From the IMG/VR virus record IMGVR_UViG_3300025011_000055, positions 1-56,796 of that record: a stretch of 56,796 bases of DNA; one strand, given 5' to 3'. This DNA comes from a virus. The notes under the pieces were generated by a model. It did not search any database, was not told the DNA's origin, and was given only the letters and a program-made list of their open reading frames with translations. A program made the translations under genes and the position numbers. Within the stretch, counting starts at the first letter, position 1. Each line of letters begins with the position of its first letter. Of the stretch, positions 14,933-22,636 are shown in pieces.

Positions 14933-16402
14933 CTAGTATCCTGTAACCAGACTTGCTTCCTGGTGATTGTAAAGTTCGCTTTCTTCCCACGCCTGAAACT
15001 CCCAATATGGTTTCGCAATTGCTCGTTTGAGTCCAGACATAATCAAGTACCGAGTGCAGTCCATCAAATGGTCGCGGTCTTTAACTATCTGACCGTTCTC
15101 ATCCCGGCGATAAATACGAAACTCGCTAAACCAATTAACCAGCGAACCAAATACTTTCAGGCGATTAGTACTGAGCATTTGCCACACAGCATACAAGCCA
15201 GCCTCGATTGATTTGTTCGCATTCTCAAGGTCAAGACCTAACCCAAAGTATTGTTCAAAAAGTTGCTTTCCGTCATCTTGCGAACGACCATGTGCAGCTG
15301 AGTCAACCACGCCTGGAATCCAATTTCCCCGAGCCTTGATTGCATCCGCATGGATCAGTGGTAACTGTTGGCCCTGGTAATATTCGGAATATAAATAAGT
15401 TATGTTGCTGGTCGGATCTGTAGCTGCCCAAACAGTTGCAGTCTTCTTCCAGCCTACATCCAACGCATAGCAGCGAAGCCAATGATCTGGAATAGCAAAA
15501 TCTTCTACGGTGATATTACTTTCGAGGATTGGATAAATTGCACCAGCCCCAAGTTGAGGTACGCCCTTCGACCTGGCGTCTCGTTGGTGCGGAGGTAAGG
15601 CTGCCCAGAGTTTATCTTTCTGTTCTTTGGTAAGGTGTGGAGCATCGTCCCAGGTTGCCTGGATTAAGAACTTACTACCTTCTTGATTGTCTTCTATTTT
15701 GCCGTTTGGCATAAACTGAAGAACAGTATCAGTTAAGCCTTCAAGAGGAGTGAAGGTAAGCATAATTAGACCATTAGTTGTCATGGTCCGAGTTATACAT
15801 TCAGTATAGATTGGAAGTGGACATTCTTCATCCAGCCAGATTAAATCTTGCTCAGTTCCTTCAAAAGACTTTCTGCCTTCAGCATAAGACTTGATCTTAA
15901 TCCGAGATATGCCACCAGAGATATGCTTGACTAAGATCATGTCGATGGCATTAGCAACTCCGCCAGCCTTAGGACTGGTCTTTATAATATACTTTTCTGG
16001 AATCAATCCAGTCCCATACTCTTCAGGATTACCAATGAGTTTATATTGAACGATATCCCTGGCAGTGGTGCTGGTAGTTCCACATGCCCAGATGGAAACT
16101 GGTTTAGTAAATCTCTTGCCAGTCCACCAACCTGGATAGCGCCCGGTTGCATGTAGAGTTGTTTCGTACGCACCAATTCCCTCGGACTTTCCTATGCGGT
16201 TTGCAGCCATGATACAGCGTTCACTAAATGTGGAACCGGCTGCAAAGAATTGCATGTGCTTAGGATAGTTATTTCGACTCAGCTCGCCGTCATCTGGATA
16301 ATACTGGGTAATCTTATTTTGCCTGATCCGGATGTTTTTGGCTTGCAATAGTTTGAGGTATTGCTCTTTGCGGTCTCTATCAAGGTGGGAAAGATCCATC
16401 AT
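14933..16402 (-). CDS. terL: terminase large subunit
   Basis: A 489-residue packaging motor. The ATPase has Walker A AANRIGKS at 66-73 and Walker B DLIWLDEE around 186-193. The RNase-H-fold nuclease has YALDVGWKK near 313, the acid in GVVDSAAHG, and a C-terminal DHLMDCTRYL aspartate. It cuts and pumps DNA into the prohead through the portal. Coupled to the small subunit by TAATG. Confidence 0.92.
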   Translation of the reverse strand: MMDLSHLDRDRKEQYLKLLQAKNIRIRQNKITQYYPDDGELSRNNYPKHMQFFAAGSTFSERCIMAANRIGKSEGIGAYETTLHATGRYPGWWTGKRFTKPVSIWACGTTSTTARDIVQYKLIGNPEEYGTGLIPEKYIIKTSPKAGGVANAIDMILVKHISGGISRIKIKSYAEGRKSFEGTEQDLIWLDEECPLPIYTECITRTMTTNGLIMLTFTPLEGLTDTVLQFMPNGKIEDNQEGSKFLIQATWDDAPHLTKEQKDKLWAALPPHQRDARSKGVPQLGAGAIYPILESNITVEDFAIPDHWLRCYALDVGWKKTATVWAATDPTSNITYLYSEYYQGQQLPLIHADAIKARGNWIPGVVDSAAHGRSQDDGKQLFEQYFGLGLDLENANKSIEAGLYAVWQMLSTNRLKVFGSLVNWFSEFRIYRRDENGQIVKDRDHLMDCTRYLIMSGLKRAIAKPYWEFQAWEESELYNHQEASLVTGY

Positions 16403-17088
16403 TATGACCTATTAATATTATGAAAGGGATCAAATGATAGGTCTTCTAAAATTGAGGTGTCTTCCATCAGGAGGGGTTCTTCAAAATCTTCGTCAGGAAT
16501 AAATAGGCCAGCTTGTTCTTCAGCACAGAATAAATCTTCCAGAGATAAATCATCCTCGTTAGCAGACGCAGGGACAACAGCTTGGCATGACGCAAGAGGA
16601 ATGGTTGCAAATGATAAGTTGTGATGTAAGGACTTTTTAATCTCTGGAAGATTTTTACCACCAGTGCGATTGATTGCTTCTTCGATTGCAGCGATCTCAG
16701 CATCGAGTTCTTCATCAGTTTTGGTTTGCAGCGTCATGTCAATGTTCAACCGATCAGGAGCTTTATACCCATTTCGGTCGAGAACATCTTTAGCTGCATT
16801 AAATTGTACAGATGCTGGAACAGATTTGCGGGAATTAGAGTTGAGAAGGTGCTCGAATGTTGCAAGTGCTTCTTTATTGAGGCTAACCAACTTCTTTCTG
16901 ACATCTAAAGTTGCTTCGTGTGCCCTGTCTTGAAGGCCATTCAAGTAGGCTTGCCCAAGAGGTGAGCGAAGGATTGTAGATACGGATGATTGTGCCATAC
17001 CAAGACGCTCAGCAATCTCTTGGTTTTTGTACCCGTTGAACGCCATCTGGATAATGTTGCGGTGCTGAGATTTTAGCTCTTTCAACAT
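16402..17088 (-). CDS. terS: terminase small subunit
   Basis: A 228-residue protein with an N-terminal helix-turn-helix (NIIQMAFNGYKNQEIAERLGMAQSSVSTIL split over about residues 12-40), a helical middle and an acidic C-terminus. Small terminase subunits recognise the packaging site with such a domain and recruit the large subunit, encoded directly downstream. It is the first gene of the late operon, next to the divergent promoter region. Confidence 0.8.
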   Translation of the reverse strand: MLKELKSQHRNIIQMAFNGYKNQEIAERLGMAQSSVSTILRSPLGQAYLNGLQDRAHEATLDVRKKLVSLNKEALATFEHLLNSNSRKSVPASVQFNAAKDVLDRNGYKAPDRLNIDMTLQTKTDEELDAEIAAIEEAINRTGGKNLPEIKKSLHHNLSFATIPLASCQAVVPASANEDDLSLEDLFCAEEQAGLFIPDEDFEEPLLMEDTSILEDLSFDPFHNINRS

Positions 17089-17348
17089 GGCTGGCAGCTT
17101 TACAGGTAAGATAGGTTAAATGGATGTTGTGAACCTTTTGGAATTGTCCTATTTTATGTTGACATATTATGGTAGAAAGGTCAATATAAAAATGCATAAG
17201 GACTTAATTTTCCTGCTTTTTCCATAATGACGGCAATCATATTGAGCCTACTATAATATTATAAGGGCTGCCTGTTTGTTACTGTTCACAGTTCTGCTAA
17301 TAGTGACAAGTTGAATAGCTGAATGATTAGAATTGTTCCCGACTTTAG

Positions 17349-17362
17349 GTTCATTTGTGAAC
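17349..17362. promoter_or_regulatory. GTTC-N6-GAAC palindrome, copy 2
   Basis: GTTCATTTGTGAAC in the divergent control region. A two-fold symmetric 14-mer of the same form as five other intergenic sites; the location between early and late transcription units is where a regulator would be expected to bind. Confidence 0.5.
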
Positions 17363-17642
17363 ACTGGATGGATAGGTGTCGATTGACGGCAATGTAAAAT
17401 TGCTTGTTTCCGCAACTCTATATAGAAACCCTAATCCACTACAGAGGGATCGAGGCATCTACATGCGGGCAGGTCACACACAAGAAAGATTGTTCCCTCC
17501 GCTACGCGGACACACGATTAACAGGTACAGGTCATGAGCAGGGATTCCTGGCAAACTGTGGAATATTTCAATGTGGAAATATTTTAATATGATGGTCCTG
17601 GCAGAATGACAAGCACTATATAAATGGTGAATAGAATAACTC

Positions 17643-17671
17643 TTGACAACCTGGACATGGGGAAGTATTGT
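17643..17671 (+). promoter_or_regulatory. sigma70-type early promoter, upstream copy
   Basis: TTGACA at 17643-17648, a 17-base spacer and TATTGT at 17666-17671. The -35 box is perfect and the spacing ideal. It drives rightward transcription toward 17817 and is followed 80 bp later by a second promoter with the same cttgacaa context. Confidence 0.75.
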
Positions 17672-17722
17672 AATTGGGAAAGGCAGGACAAGTGGAAAAT
17701 GAATCAAGGTGGAAAATAATTC

Positions 17723-17751
17723 TTGACAAAGCTTTCCACAAGTGATATACA
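17723..17751 (+). promoter_or_regulatory. sigma70-type early promoter, downstream copy
   Basis: TTGACA at 17723-17728, a 17-base spacer and TATACA at 17746-17751. It is the stronger-looking member of the tandem pair and lies 66 bp upstream of the first early gene, leaving a leader with AAAGGAG before the ATG. Confidence 0.85.
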
Positions 17752-17816
17752 GTAATTGACAGGCTGGAAATGGTTCTAGCCACAAGTAGTTAAACCCATT
17801 ATAAAGGAGTTTTATC

Positions 17817-18227
17817 ATGGCACAATCAATCTTCGTTACATTGGATACCCTTAAGACAGAGACTTCAGTCCCGGCGGTTGGAACGATGGTACAGCACACT
17901 TTGCCACGGAGCATCTTCCCGACCAGTGAACAGTTTGCAGATGAACAGAAATTGGTTGCCTGGGCAACTGAAGCTGGATGTCTGCATGCCTGTTTGCAAA
18001 AAGGTATTCAGGCAAAGTTGATAGATGCACGTGCAACCTTTAAAGCAACGAAGAAAGGTGCGGAATGGTCGCCTGAACTTGGTCAAAGCAATGTAGACGG
18101 TATGAAATGGGAAGCCGCCGAACGTCCGGCAAGCGCAAAGAGTGACGAGCAAAAAGCGATTGAGGCAATGTCCAAATTGACGCCGGAACAACTGGCTGCG
18201 ATTATTGCAGGTATGTCGGCTAACTAA
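17817..18227 (+). CDS. first early protein, hypothetical (136 aa)
   Basis: Not recognised. It is preceded by two strong promoters and the ribosome binding site AAAGGAGTTTTATC, so it should be among the most highly expressed early genes. The N-terminal half is mixed beta/alpha; residues about 35-65 are helical with cysteine pair CLHAC. The C-terminus AIEAMSKLTPEQLAAIIAGM matches a motif found at the C-termini of three other early proteins here. GC content is higher than in the small AT-rich genes. Confidence 0.75.
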   Translation: MAQSIFVTLDTLKTETSVPAVGTMVQHTLPRSIFPTSEQFADEQKLVAWATEAGCLHACLQKGIQAKLIDARATFKATKKGAEWSPELGQSNVDGMKWEAAERPASAKSDEQKAIEAMSKLTPEQLAAIIAGMSAN

Positions 18228-18287
18228 CCATATTAACCTTGCCGGATATATTCGCTTTGAGTATGTCCGGCATACTATGAGGATATT

Positions 18288-18503
18288 ATGAAAATCTCCA
18301 GATTGAAAAAAGATATTATCAAAGGGATAAATATGGCCAAAGATATTAAAATGGCAACAACAAAGGACGATATGAAAATCGTTCGTTGCATACTTGGTCA
18401 GGATGAAAGAAATGTAATACAAGTTATAAAATTTCTTGGGCTTTTCCCACCTGAATGGAACAAAGTGATTAGACTTGGGATGTGGTTAGAATTGACAAAG
18501 TAA
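18288..18503 (+). CDS. small early protein (71 aa)
   Basis: Not recognised. Lysine-rich and helical at the N-terminus (MKISRLKKDIIKG), then MKIVRCILGQDERNVIQVIKFLGLFPPEWN. The ribosome binding site GAGGAT precedes the ATG. Upstream, GCCGGATAT/ATGTCCGGC at 18237-18268 forms a hairpin that could attenuate read-through from the first gene. An Rho-independent terminator follows at 18535. Confidence 0.6.
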   Translation: MKISRLKKDIIKGINMAKDIKMATTKDDMKIVRCILGQDERNVIQVIKFLGLFPPEWNKVIRLGMWLELTK

Positions 18504-18534
18504 TATATTGACTAACAATCTTGCTTTAACCTTT

Positions 18535-18570
18535 GCCCGATTTAGTCCTTGTGACTATTTCGGGCTTTTC
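18535..18570 (+). terminator. Rho-independent terminator
   Basis: GCCCGA (18535-18540) with an inner TAGTC arm pairs with GACTA and TCGGGC (ending 18565), followed by TTTTC. It closes the first early transcription unit (17817-18503) just before the repeat-rich region. Confidence 0.75.
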
Positions 18571-18578
18571 TTATTGCT

Positions 18579-18616
18579 AATGCCTGACAACCTGAATAAT
18601 GCCTGACAACCTGAAT
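18579..18616. repeat. perfect 19-bp tandem direct repeat
   Basis: The unit AATGCCTGACAACCTGAAT occurs twice without a gap (18579-18597 and 18598-18616). It lies at the left edge of the candidate origin, where iteron-like initiator binding sites would be expected. Confidence 0.85.
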
Positions 18617-18651
18617 TGCATGGATAGTGATTAGATGATGGTTGTATGGGC

Positions 18652-18665
18652 GTTCGATACTGAAC
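18652..18665. promoter_or_regulatory. GTTC-N6-GAAC palindrome, variant copy 3
   Basis: GTTCGATACTGAAC. It keeps GTTC-N6-GAAC but loses one symmetric base compared with the other copies. It lies at the left part of the candidate origin, close to the 19-bp tandem repeat. Confidence 0.35.
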
Positions 18666-18926
18666 AGGAATAACACGACCAACCGTAACCATGTGGTGCC
18701 AAACGTAACCAAACGTAACCAAAGGTGGACACTTGGGCACACATAATTGGCACCAAACGGACACTAAACATAACCACCTGGCATCAGTAGGCACCGGCTG
18801 GACACGTATAATTGGCACCATCTGGCACCGCATTAACATCAACTGGCACCAGATGGTTACAGGTAAGCTAAAAAAAGGTAATCATTTCAAAGAGTTACAA
18901 TCCTGTGTGTCCAAAAGTGGCCAATA

Positions 18927-19054
18927 GTGTCCAACCGTACACCTCCCCCCTGTGTCGTGAGTGTTGAAAGGGTAGTCTGTTTTAGTATTTAATTTTTTTA
19001 TTAAATACTTAAATACCAGGTCCAGAGAGGGTGGGGAGGTGTACGCACGGACAC
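18927..19054. repeat. long inverted repeat around an AT-rich hairpin
   Basis: Left arm 18927-18948 reads GTGTCC, three bases, CGTACACCTCCCC. Right arm 19033-19054 is its inverse with only the three middle bases different. The arms are 84 bp apart. Centred between them is the hairpin AGTATTTAAT, six T, ATTAAATACT (18984-19009). CCAACCGTACAC of the left arm recurs at 19063-19074 as a direct repeat. Confidence 0.85.
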
Positions 19055-19197
19055 TTTTGACGCCAACCGTACACAGCCCTAAAATTCTCCAACAATATCA
19101 ACCACTTACCCAAGCAACCTGTCACCAACCGGACACCACCTGTCACCACAAGGCACCAGCTGGACACCAAAAACCGTCACCAGCCGTCACCAAACCA

Positions 19198-19227
19198 TTG
19201 ACAACCGGCACCAAACCATGCTATACT
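19198..19227 (+). promoter_or_regulatory. sigma70-type promoter inside the origin-like region
   Basis: TTGACA at 19198-19203, an 18-base spacer and TATACT at 19222-19227. It lies 68 bp upstream of the gene at 19295 and is itself embedded in GGCACC/GTCACC repeats, so a protein bound to the repeats could control it. Confidence 0.75.
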
Positions 19228-19294
19228 GTCACCAACCGGACACCCTTGCAAGCCACCTATGCTTGCTAAACAACCATTCATAAGGAGTCACAAT

Positions 19295-19873
19295 ATGTCA
19301 AGCCCTCACATGTCCTTTCGCCTAAACCATTACCAACTCGCCAAAGCATTAAGAATCCTAGTAACCTTGGAACCAGATCAACCAATACCATCATTATCCC
19401 AGGCAGCCAAGCTAATAATCATCGACTGGATATCAAAGCATTCCATACACACATCGTTAGAGTGTGCTCAAGCAGACATAAAAGCCATTGAGACAATCAT
19501 TGCATTACCAATTGATCGAATCGACCCATACACAACCATTCGGCAGATTATGGCCCAAGCAAAGGCGCAATCTCAACCATTCCAGGCACAACAAGAATTT
19601 CAGATAAAAGAACAGGCAAAGAAGTCAGCCCAGCAGATACAAAGAGATATCGAAGATGCCAGACTCTTTGAACAGCTCAGACGTGAACATGCATTAAAAG
19701 AAGCACAAGAAGCAAAAGATAAAGATATTGAGGCACAAATAGAGTTATCTTTAAACACAAGAAAACCACTTCCCAAGCCATCAGACTTCCATGATCCAAA
19801 CATCACCGAATCAGAAATATCAACAATAACTGACTTCAGTCCTCCGAAAGATTGGATTGATAGCGAGGAATAA
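19295..19873 (+). CDS. ribbon-helix-helix-like DNA-binding candidate (192 aa)
   Basis: Start at MSSPHMSFRLNHYQLAKAL because AAGGAG precedes it. The N-terminal 50 residues (SFRLNHYQLAKALRIL...SLSQAAKLIIIDW) have the strand-helix-helix look of ribbon-helix-helix or CopG-like domains and closely match the N-terminus of the protein at 23015. The rest is a long charged helical region at about 95-155 (KEQAKKSAQQIQRDIEDARLF) and an acidic tail. Encoded inside the repeat-rich region, it could bind the repeats as repressor or initiator. The fold is inferred by eye. Confidence 0.65.
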   Translation: MSSPHMSFRLNHYQLAKALRILVTLEPDQPIPSLSQAAKLIIIDWISKHSIHTSLECAQADIKAIETIIALPIDRIDPYTTIRQIMAQAKAQSQPFQAQQEFQIKEQAKKSAQQIQRDIEDARLFEQLRREHALKEAQEAKDKDIEAQIELSLNTRKPLPKPSDFHDPNITESEISTITDFSPPKDWIDSEE

Positions 19874-19885
19874 GCACAACGAATG

Positions 19886-19934
19886 AACGGGCATAACGTG
19901 GTGGAATTACACGGTTTTTTCCGTTATGCCCGTT
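19886..19934 (+). terminator. 13-bp dyad downstream of the origin-associated gene
   Basis: AACGGGCATAACG (19886-19898) and CGTTATGCCCGTT (19922-19934) are perfectly inverted around a 23-base loop that itself contains ACGG-TTTTTT-CCGT. The two hairpins are mutually exclusive. It could be a terminator with an internal T tract or a protein-binding site of the origin. Confidence 0.5.
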
Positions 19935-20219
19935 ACAACGGCCACCACACGCTACACGCCACGTTTCCAACCGTCCATGCAACCATACCCGTTGCCCCGT
20001 TCCGGCCAGCCACAGCGATCCTACGCCATTCTAGCCGCTATTCCGCCCAACCGCCATACTATATACACGCCACCGACCAACTACCACAACGTAGCACACG
20101 GCACAACCGTAAACCGCCTACGTGTTTTTCTGTTGACAAACCCTCTTGTATACGGTACACTATACCTATAATATACCTATACTTTTTCACCAGACAGCCA
20201 ACCATCACCTGGAGCTATC
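19935..20219. other. C/A-rich non-coding stretch with a promoter
   Basis: 285 bp with very few G on the plus strand and repeats of CGCCAC, AACCGT and CCGTT, resembling the other side of the repeat-rich region. No supported gene; frames that exist are low in complexity and lack ribosome binding sites. A promoter at 20133 ends the region. Confidence 0.6.
20133..20161 (+). promoter_or_regulatory. sigma70-type promoter for the next early operon
   Basis: TTGACA at 20133-20138, a 17-base spacer and TACACT at 20156-20161, 59 bp upstream of the small gene at 20220. It probably starts the long run of small early genes. Confidence 0.75.
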
Positions 20220-20396
20220 ATGCGACTCATGCAGGCAAACTATTATCTTGTAATTCGCCGACTGGAAAATACCACCAGCAGAGGAACAATCGTTGCAGGA
20301 TATAAAACCAAAGAACAGGCAGAGCAAGACAAAATTGACTATCTAAAGCGGATGCCAAATCATAACGTCTGGGTAATAGCCAGAGAAGATTATTAA
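20220..20396 (+). CDS. small protein, first of the long early operon (58 aa)
   Basis: ATG preceded by CTGGAGCTATC and a promoter 60 bp upstream. The product starts MRLMQANYYLVIRRLENTTS and continues with GYKTKEQAEQDKIDYLKRMPN, a pattern seen in small phage proteins that look like single beta-alpha-beta domains. An in-frame ATG three codons later is an alternative start. Function unknown. Confidence 0.65.
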   Translation: MRLMQANYYLVIRRLENTTSRGTIVAGYKTKEQAEQDKIDYLKRMPNHNVWVIAREDY

Positions 20397-20419
20397 TCAC
20401 ATCAAAATAGGAGAACATC

Positions 20420-20686
20420 ATGGAAACTGGCTGTGCATGGAACATGATAGGAAATAAGGAAAGAATTGAACAGGAATTTAAGATTAAGTTTAAAGGCCCA
20501 GGTTTCTACCTTTCCAATACTGACACTCTCTTAATTATACCATTAAACACAGAATTTAAAAAGATCTGGCATCAAACACAGCCTGAAAATACACAATATT
20601 ATGTAGAAGTATGGAACACGGATTTTTATAATACAATCTATGCTGTAATTGCTACTGCACCTGTTAGATTAGATGATCGAGAGTAA
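20420..20686 (+). CDS. hypothetical early protein (88 aa)
   Basis: Not recognised. Mixed alpha/beta sequence with no motif, preceded by AGGAGAACATC and followed after three bases by the next gene. Confidence 0.6.
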   Translation: METGCAWNMIGNKERIEQEFKIKFKGPGFYLSNTDTLLIIPLNTEFKKIWHQTQPENTQYYVEVWNTDFYNTIYAVIATAPVRLDDRE

Positions 20687-20689
20687 CTT

Positions 20690-20977
20690 ATGAACACAAC
20701 ATTCTATTATGCCCTTATTCCAAGTGAACTCTTCCACCTGCAGGAACAATGCACAATCTGGATGCCTGAAACCCAGCCACTTGACCAAGCAATCTGGAAG
20801 ATATCCCAGATCATTGCAACCTGTAATCTGAGCTACTTATTCCAGATTTCAGAAATGATCAAGATCGGAGCCATCACACCAAGTGATGTCATTTGGATTG
20901 AAGTCAAGCACAAAACAGCGACAGGTTACACATTTAGCAATGACGGCAAGATTGCAAACTTTTTCAGAATTGTCTAG
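20690..20977 (+). CDS. hypothetical early protein (95 aa)
   Basis: Not recognised. Begins MNTTFYYALIPSELFHLQEQC. It starts three bases after the preceding stop, with the ribosome binding site GAGAGTAACTT overlapping that stop. It contains no membrane span or metal site. Confidence 0.6.
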   Translation: MNTTFYYALIPSELFHLQEQCTIWMPETQPLDQAIWKISQIIATCNLSYLFQISEMIKIGAITPSDVIWIEVKHKTATGYTFSNDGKIANFFRIV

Positions 20978-21034
20978 CCAACCCAAGCAACGAAGTCGCC
21001 CGCCTGTAACCACCAGCCATAAGGAGAACAAATC

Positions 21035-21367
21035 ATGAAGATTGTAATAAACACTTGTTACGGCGGTTTTGGATTGTCAGATAAAGCCATTTTAAAAATT
21101 GCAGAATTGAAGGAAATTACCTTATACCGTAAAAGCGAAGATTCTTTTTATAGCTCACCAGATTTTGACGATGAATCGTACTTTTCCGAATATGATATTG
21201 AAAGAGATTCTTTAGAGCTTGTCCAGGCAGTAGAAGAACTTAAAGAAGAATCAAATGGAGATCATGCAAACCTCAAAGTAGTTGAAGTTCCCGATGATGT
21301 TGATTGGTATATTGAAGAATATGATGGCCTCGAGCATGTAGCCGAAGTACATCGAACCTGGAGCTAA
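21035..21367 (+). CDS. conserved hypothetical phage protein (110 aa)
   Basis: Begins MKIVINTCYGGFGLSDKAI, a start I recall from a protein common in phages of diverse bacteria, with no known function. The middle is acidic and tyrosine/serine-rich and the C-terminus reads VEVPDDVDWYIEEYDGLEHVAEVHR. AAGGAGAAC precedes the ATG. Confidence 0.7.
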   Translation: MKIVINTCYGGFGLSDKAILKIAELKEITLYRKSEDSFYSSPDFDDESYFSEYDIERDSLELVQAVEELKEESNGDHANLKVVEVPDDVDWYIEEYDGLEHVAEVHRTWS

Positions 21368-21413
21368 ATTGTACAGTTTTTAGATTAATATTCCTATCTA
21401 AGGAGAACAACTA

Positions 21414-21608
21414 ATGAATAAGCAAAGCTACGAAATTCAGTCCATTTATTCCTGCAAATGTGGCAAACCAATCAAAATGAACCTATGTAGTAAGAAAAAT
21501 AGCAAATCTCTTCTCTGCTACAAGTGCCACAGAATTTCAATTGGAAAGCCAGCCCAGCATGTACCGCGAAGAAAAAGGCTTGATGCAGGACTGCCAGTGC
21601 ATAACTAA
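21414..21608 (+). CDS. small zinc-ribbon protein (64 aa)
   Basis: Two CxxC-type knuckles (SCKCG near residue 13 and CYKCH near 37) in a 64-residue basic protein. The ribosome binding site AAGGAGAAC precedes the ATG. Such proteins may bind nucleic acid or a host factor; nothing more can be said. Confidence 0.65.
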   Translation: MNKQSYEIQSIYSCKCGKPIKMNLCSKKNSKSLLCYKCHRISIGKPAQHVPRRKRLDAGLPVHN

Positions 21609-21681
21609 ATTGATTGCCTAATCACCAGGTCAAAGCCCTTTCAATCTTAATGTTTTGACCTGGTTATGAGTTAATCAATTT
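21607..21681. promoter_or_regulatory. nested inverted repeat between genes
   Basis: AAATTGATT (21607-21615) pairs with AATCAATTT (21673-21681), and inside it ACCAGGTCAAA (21624-21634) pairs with TTTGACCTGGT (21654-21664). Both arms are perfect. There is no T tract after the stem, so an RNA processing or regulatory hairpin is as likely as a terminator. Confidence 0.6.
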
Positions 21682-21706
21682 AATAATCTCAACAATGGAG
21701 CCAGCC

Positions 21707-21907
21707 ATGAAAACTAAACCACGCAGCAATAAAGATCATTTCACACCTTTTGAAGCCATGCATATAGAAGCTATTTGCCTTGGGATTCTTTGGACATTTG
21801 GAGCAATAGTCACAGTTTCCTTGTTAGTCTTCTTTGGCATCCACGAAGTAAAGGAAGTATTTCAACCAATTGTTGATGCTTTGCAAGTTCAGTCAACCAT
21901 TCAGTAA
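21707..21907 (+). CDS. small single-span membrane protein (66 aa)
   Basis: Start MKTKPRSNKDHF preceded by GGAGCCAGCC; a start four codons upstream would overlap that site. One hydrophobic helix at about residues 22-46 (AICLGILWTFGAIVTVSLLVFFG). Basic N-terminus inside and a short acidic C-terminus. A role in modifying the host membrane is possible. Confidence 0.6.
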   Translation: MKTKPRSNKDHFTPFEAMHIEAICLGILWTFGAIVTVSLLVFFGIHEVKEVFQPIVDALQVQSTIQ

Positions 21908-21941
21908 AAGTAAACTATATTGCCAAACAATTAGTTTAGCT

Positions 21942-21955
21942 GTTCACTTGTGAAC
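21942..21955. promoter_or_regulatory. GTTC-N6-GAAC palindrome, copy 4
   Basis: GTTCACTTGTGAAC, 43 bp upstream of the gene at 21998. In this position it could be an operator or, if transcribed, a small hairpin. Confidence 0.5.
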
Positions 21956-21997
21956 GCCCATTACAAAAACTTCGCACTTAAGGAGGCCACAGCCATT

Positions 21998-22186
21998 ATG
22001 AAGGGCAAAACAATTCGTTTCTATAACAGATTTGGAACCCATATGGGATGGAAATATCTTGCCAATGTGACATACTTTGAACTTATTAACTGGCTCAAAG
22101 CTGGCAACACCTTGAAAGTCCAAAAGCAAACACTTACTAAGGAATCTCACAGTAATGAAATCTTCAAAATATTACGGAGATCTTAG
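21998..22186 (+). CDS. hypothetical early protein (62 aa)
   Basis: Start MKGKTIRFYNRFGTHMGW preceded by AAGGAGG at 21980. An open extension to 21950 would run across the palindrome and is not used. A short beta-rich basic protein; not recognised. Confidence 0.55.
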   Translation: MKGKTIRFYNRFGTHMGWKYLANVTYFELINWLKAGNTLKVQKQTLTKESHSNEIFKILRRS

Positions 22187-22188
22187 CC

Positions 22189-22635
22189 ATGAAAAAACTC
22201 TGTCCAGTTTGCAACACCATCAATGAAGCAATCGGCTTCAATTTAACGGAAAAAGAAATTCATAACATTAGCAAAATTGGTTTGTCTGAGCAGCTTTGCA
22301 AGACTTGCTACCAGAAAGAACTTTCCACCAGGTTAGAGTCAACAAAATCTGAACTCATCCCACTGAACAAAGAGAAAGAAATTACTCAGACAGCTTACCA
22401 TAAAGCATACGAAGCCTGGAAAGATATTGCCAGCATTTATCAAGCTATCGATTACAATCTCAACATGAATAAACATGCAATCAAAATGAAAGAATCAACC
22501 AAAATTAGGGTGCCAAAAACTAGTGAGCCAGTCAACATTGAGCTTCTTTGTCAGCAGATTCTTTCCACTCTAAGTAAAGAACAACAACAGGCTATCATTC
22601 AAACCTTTAAAGCAACTCAAACTATTGGTAACTAA
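22189..22635 (+). CDS. zinc-finger coiled-coil protein with shared C-terminal motif (148 aa)
   Basis: N-terminal zinc site CPVCNT with partner CKTCYQ near residue 37, then a helical charged middle, and a C-terminus ILSTLSKEQQQAIIQTF that resembles the C-termini of three other early proteins. Its last 22 bases (six codons, stop and one preceding base) recur exactly 355 bp downstream, after the gene at 22637, showing that this 3' end has been duplicated. Confidence 0.65.
   Translation: MKKLCPVCNTINEAIGFNLTEKEIHNISKIGLSEQLCKTCYQKELSTRLESTKSELIPLNKEKEITQTAYHKAYEAWKDIASIYQAIDYNLNMNKHAIKMKESTKIRVPKTSEPVNIELLCQQILSTLSKEQQQAIIQTFKATQTIGN
22614..22635 (+). repeat. 22-bp direct repeat, left copy (end of the zinc-finger gene)
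   Basis: Begins AACTCAAACTATTGG and ends GGTAACTAA. It encodes the last residues TQTIGN and stop of the gene at 22189. An identical copy lies at 22991-23012. Confidence 0.9.
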
Positions 22636-22636
22636 A

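Larger units (their letters stand above)
17089..17816. other. 728-bp divergent regulatory region between late and early genes
   Basis: No convincing gene. It separates leftward late genes from rightward early genes. It contains two strong rightward promoters (17643 and 17723), a GTTC-N6-GAAC palindrome (17349-17362), an 8-bp hairpin AATATTTC/GAAATATT (17562-17583) and a weaker TTGACA at 17159. A clear leftward late promoter was not found, so the late genes may rely on a divergent or activator-dependent promoter. Confidence 0.7.
18617..19294. other. candidate replication origin, repeat-rich non-coding region
   Basis: No supported gene. The plus strand is rich in A and C and carries iterated motifs: AACGTAACCA-type repeats at about 18688-18722, then many copies of GGCACC, GGACAC and GTCACC on both flanks. 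Two inverted arms (18927-18948 and 19033-19054) surround an AT-rich perfect hairpin (18984-19009). Iterated sites next to an easily melted AT-rich element is the classic layout of a replication origin. A promoter at 19198 leads to a DNA-binding-type gene. Function is inferred. Confidence 0.55.

Noticed and set aside
17159-17187. Additional plus-strand promoter with TTGACA
   Set aside because: The -35 is perfect but the -10 at 17 bases is CAATAT and the better TATAAA is 20 bases away. Too weak to list.
17865-18422. 185-codon minus-strand frame opposite the first early gene
   Set aside because: It overlaps two plus-strand genes that have promoters and ribosome binding sites; its product is rich in His, Cys and Phe as shadow frames are.
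18690-19255. CRISPR array or coding repeats
   Set aside because: Repeats are 6-10 bp motifs at irregular distances with no constant repeat/spacer pattern. Open frames here (e.g. 18733-18927, 19039-19269) are low in complexity and have no ribosome binding sites.
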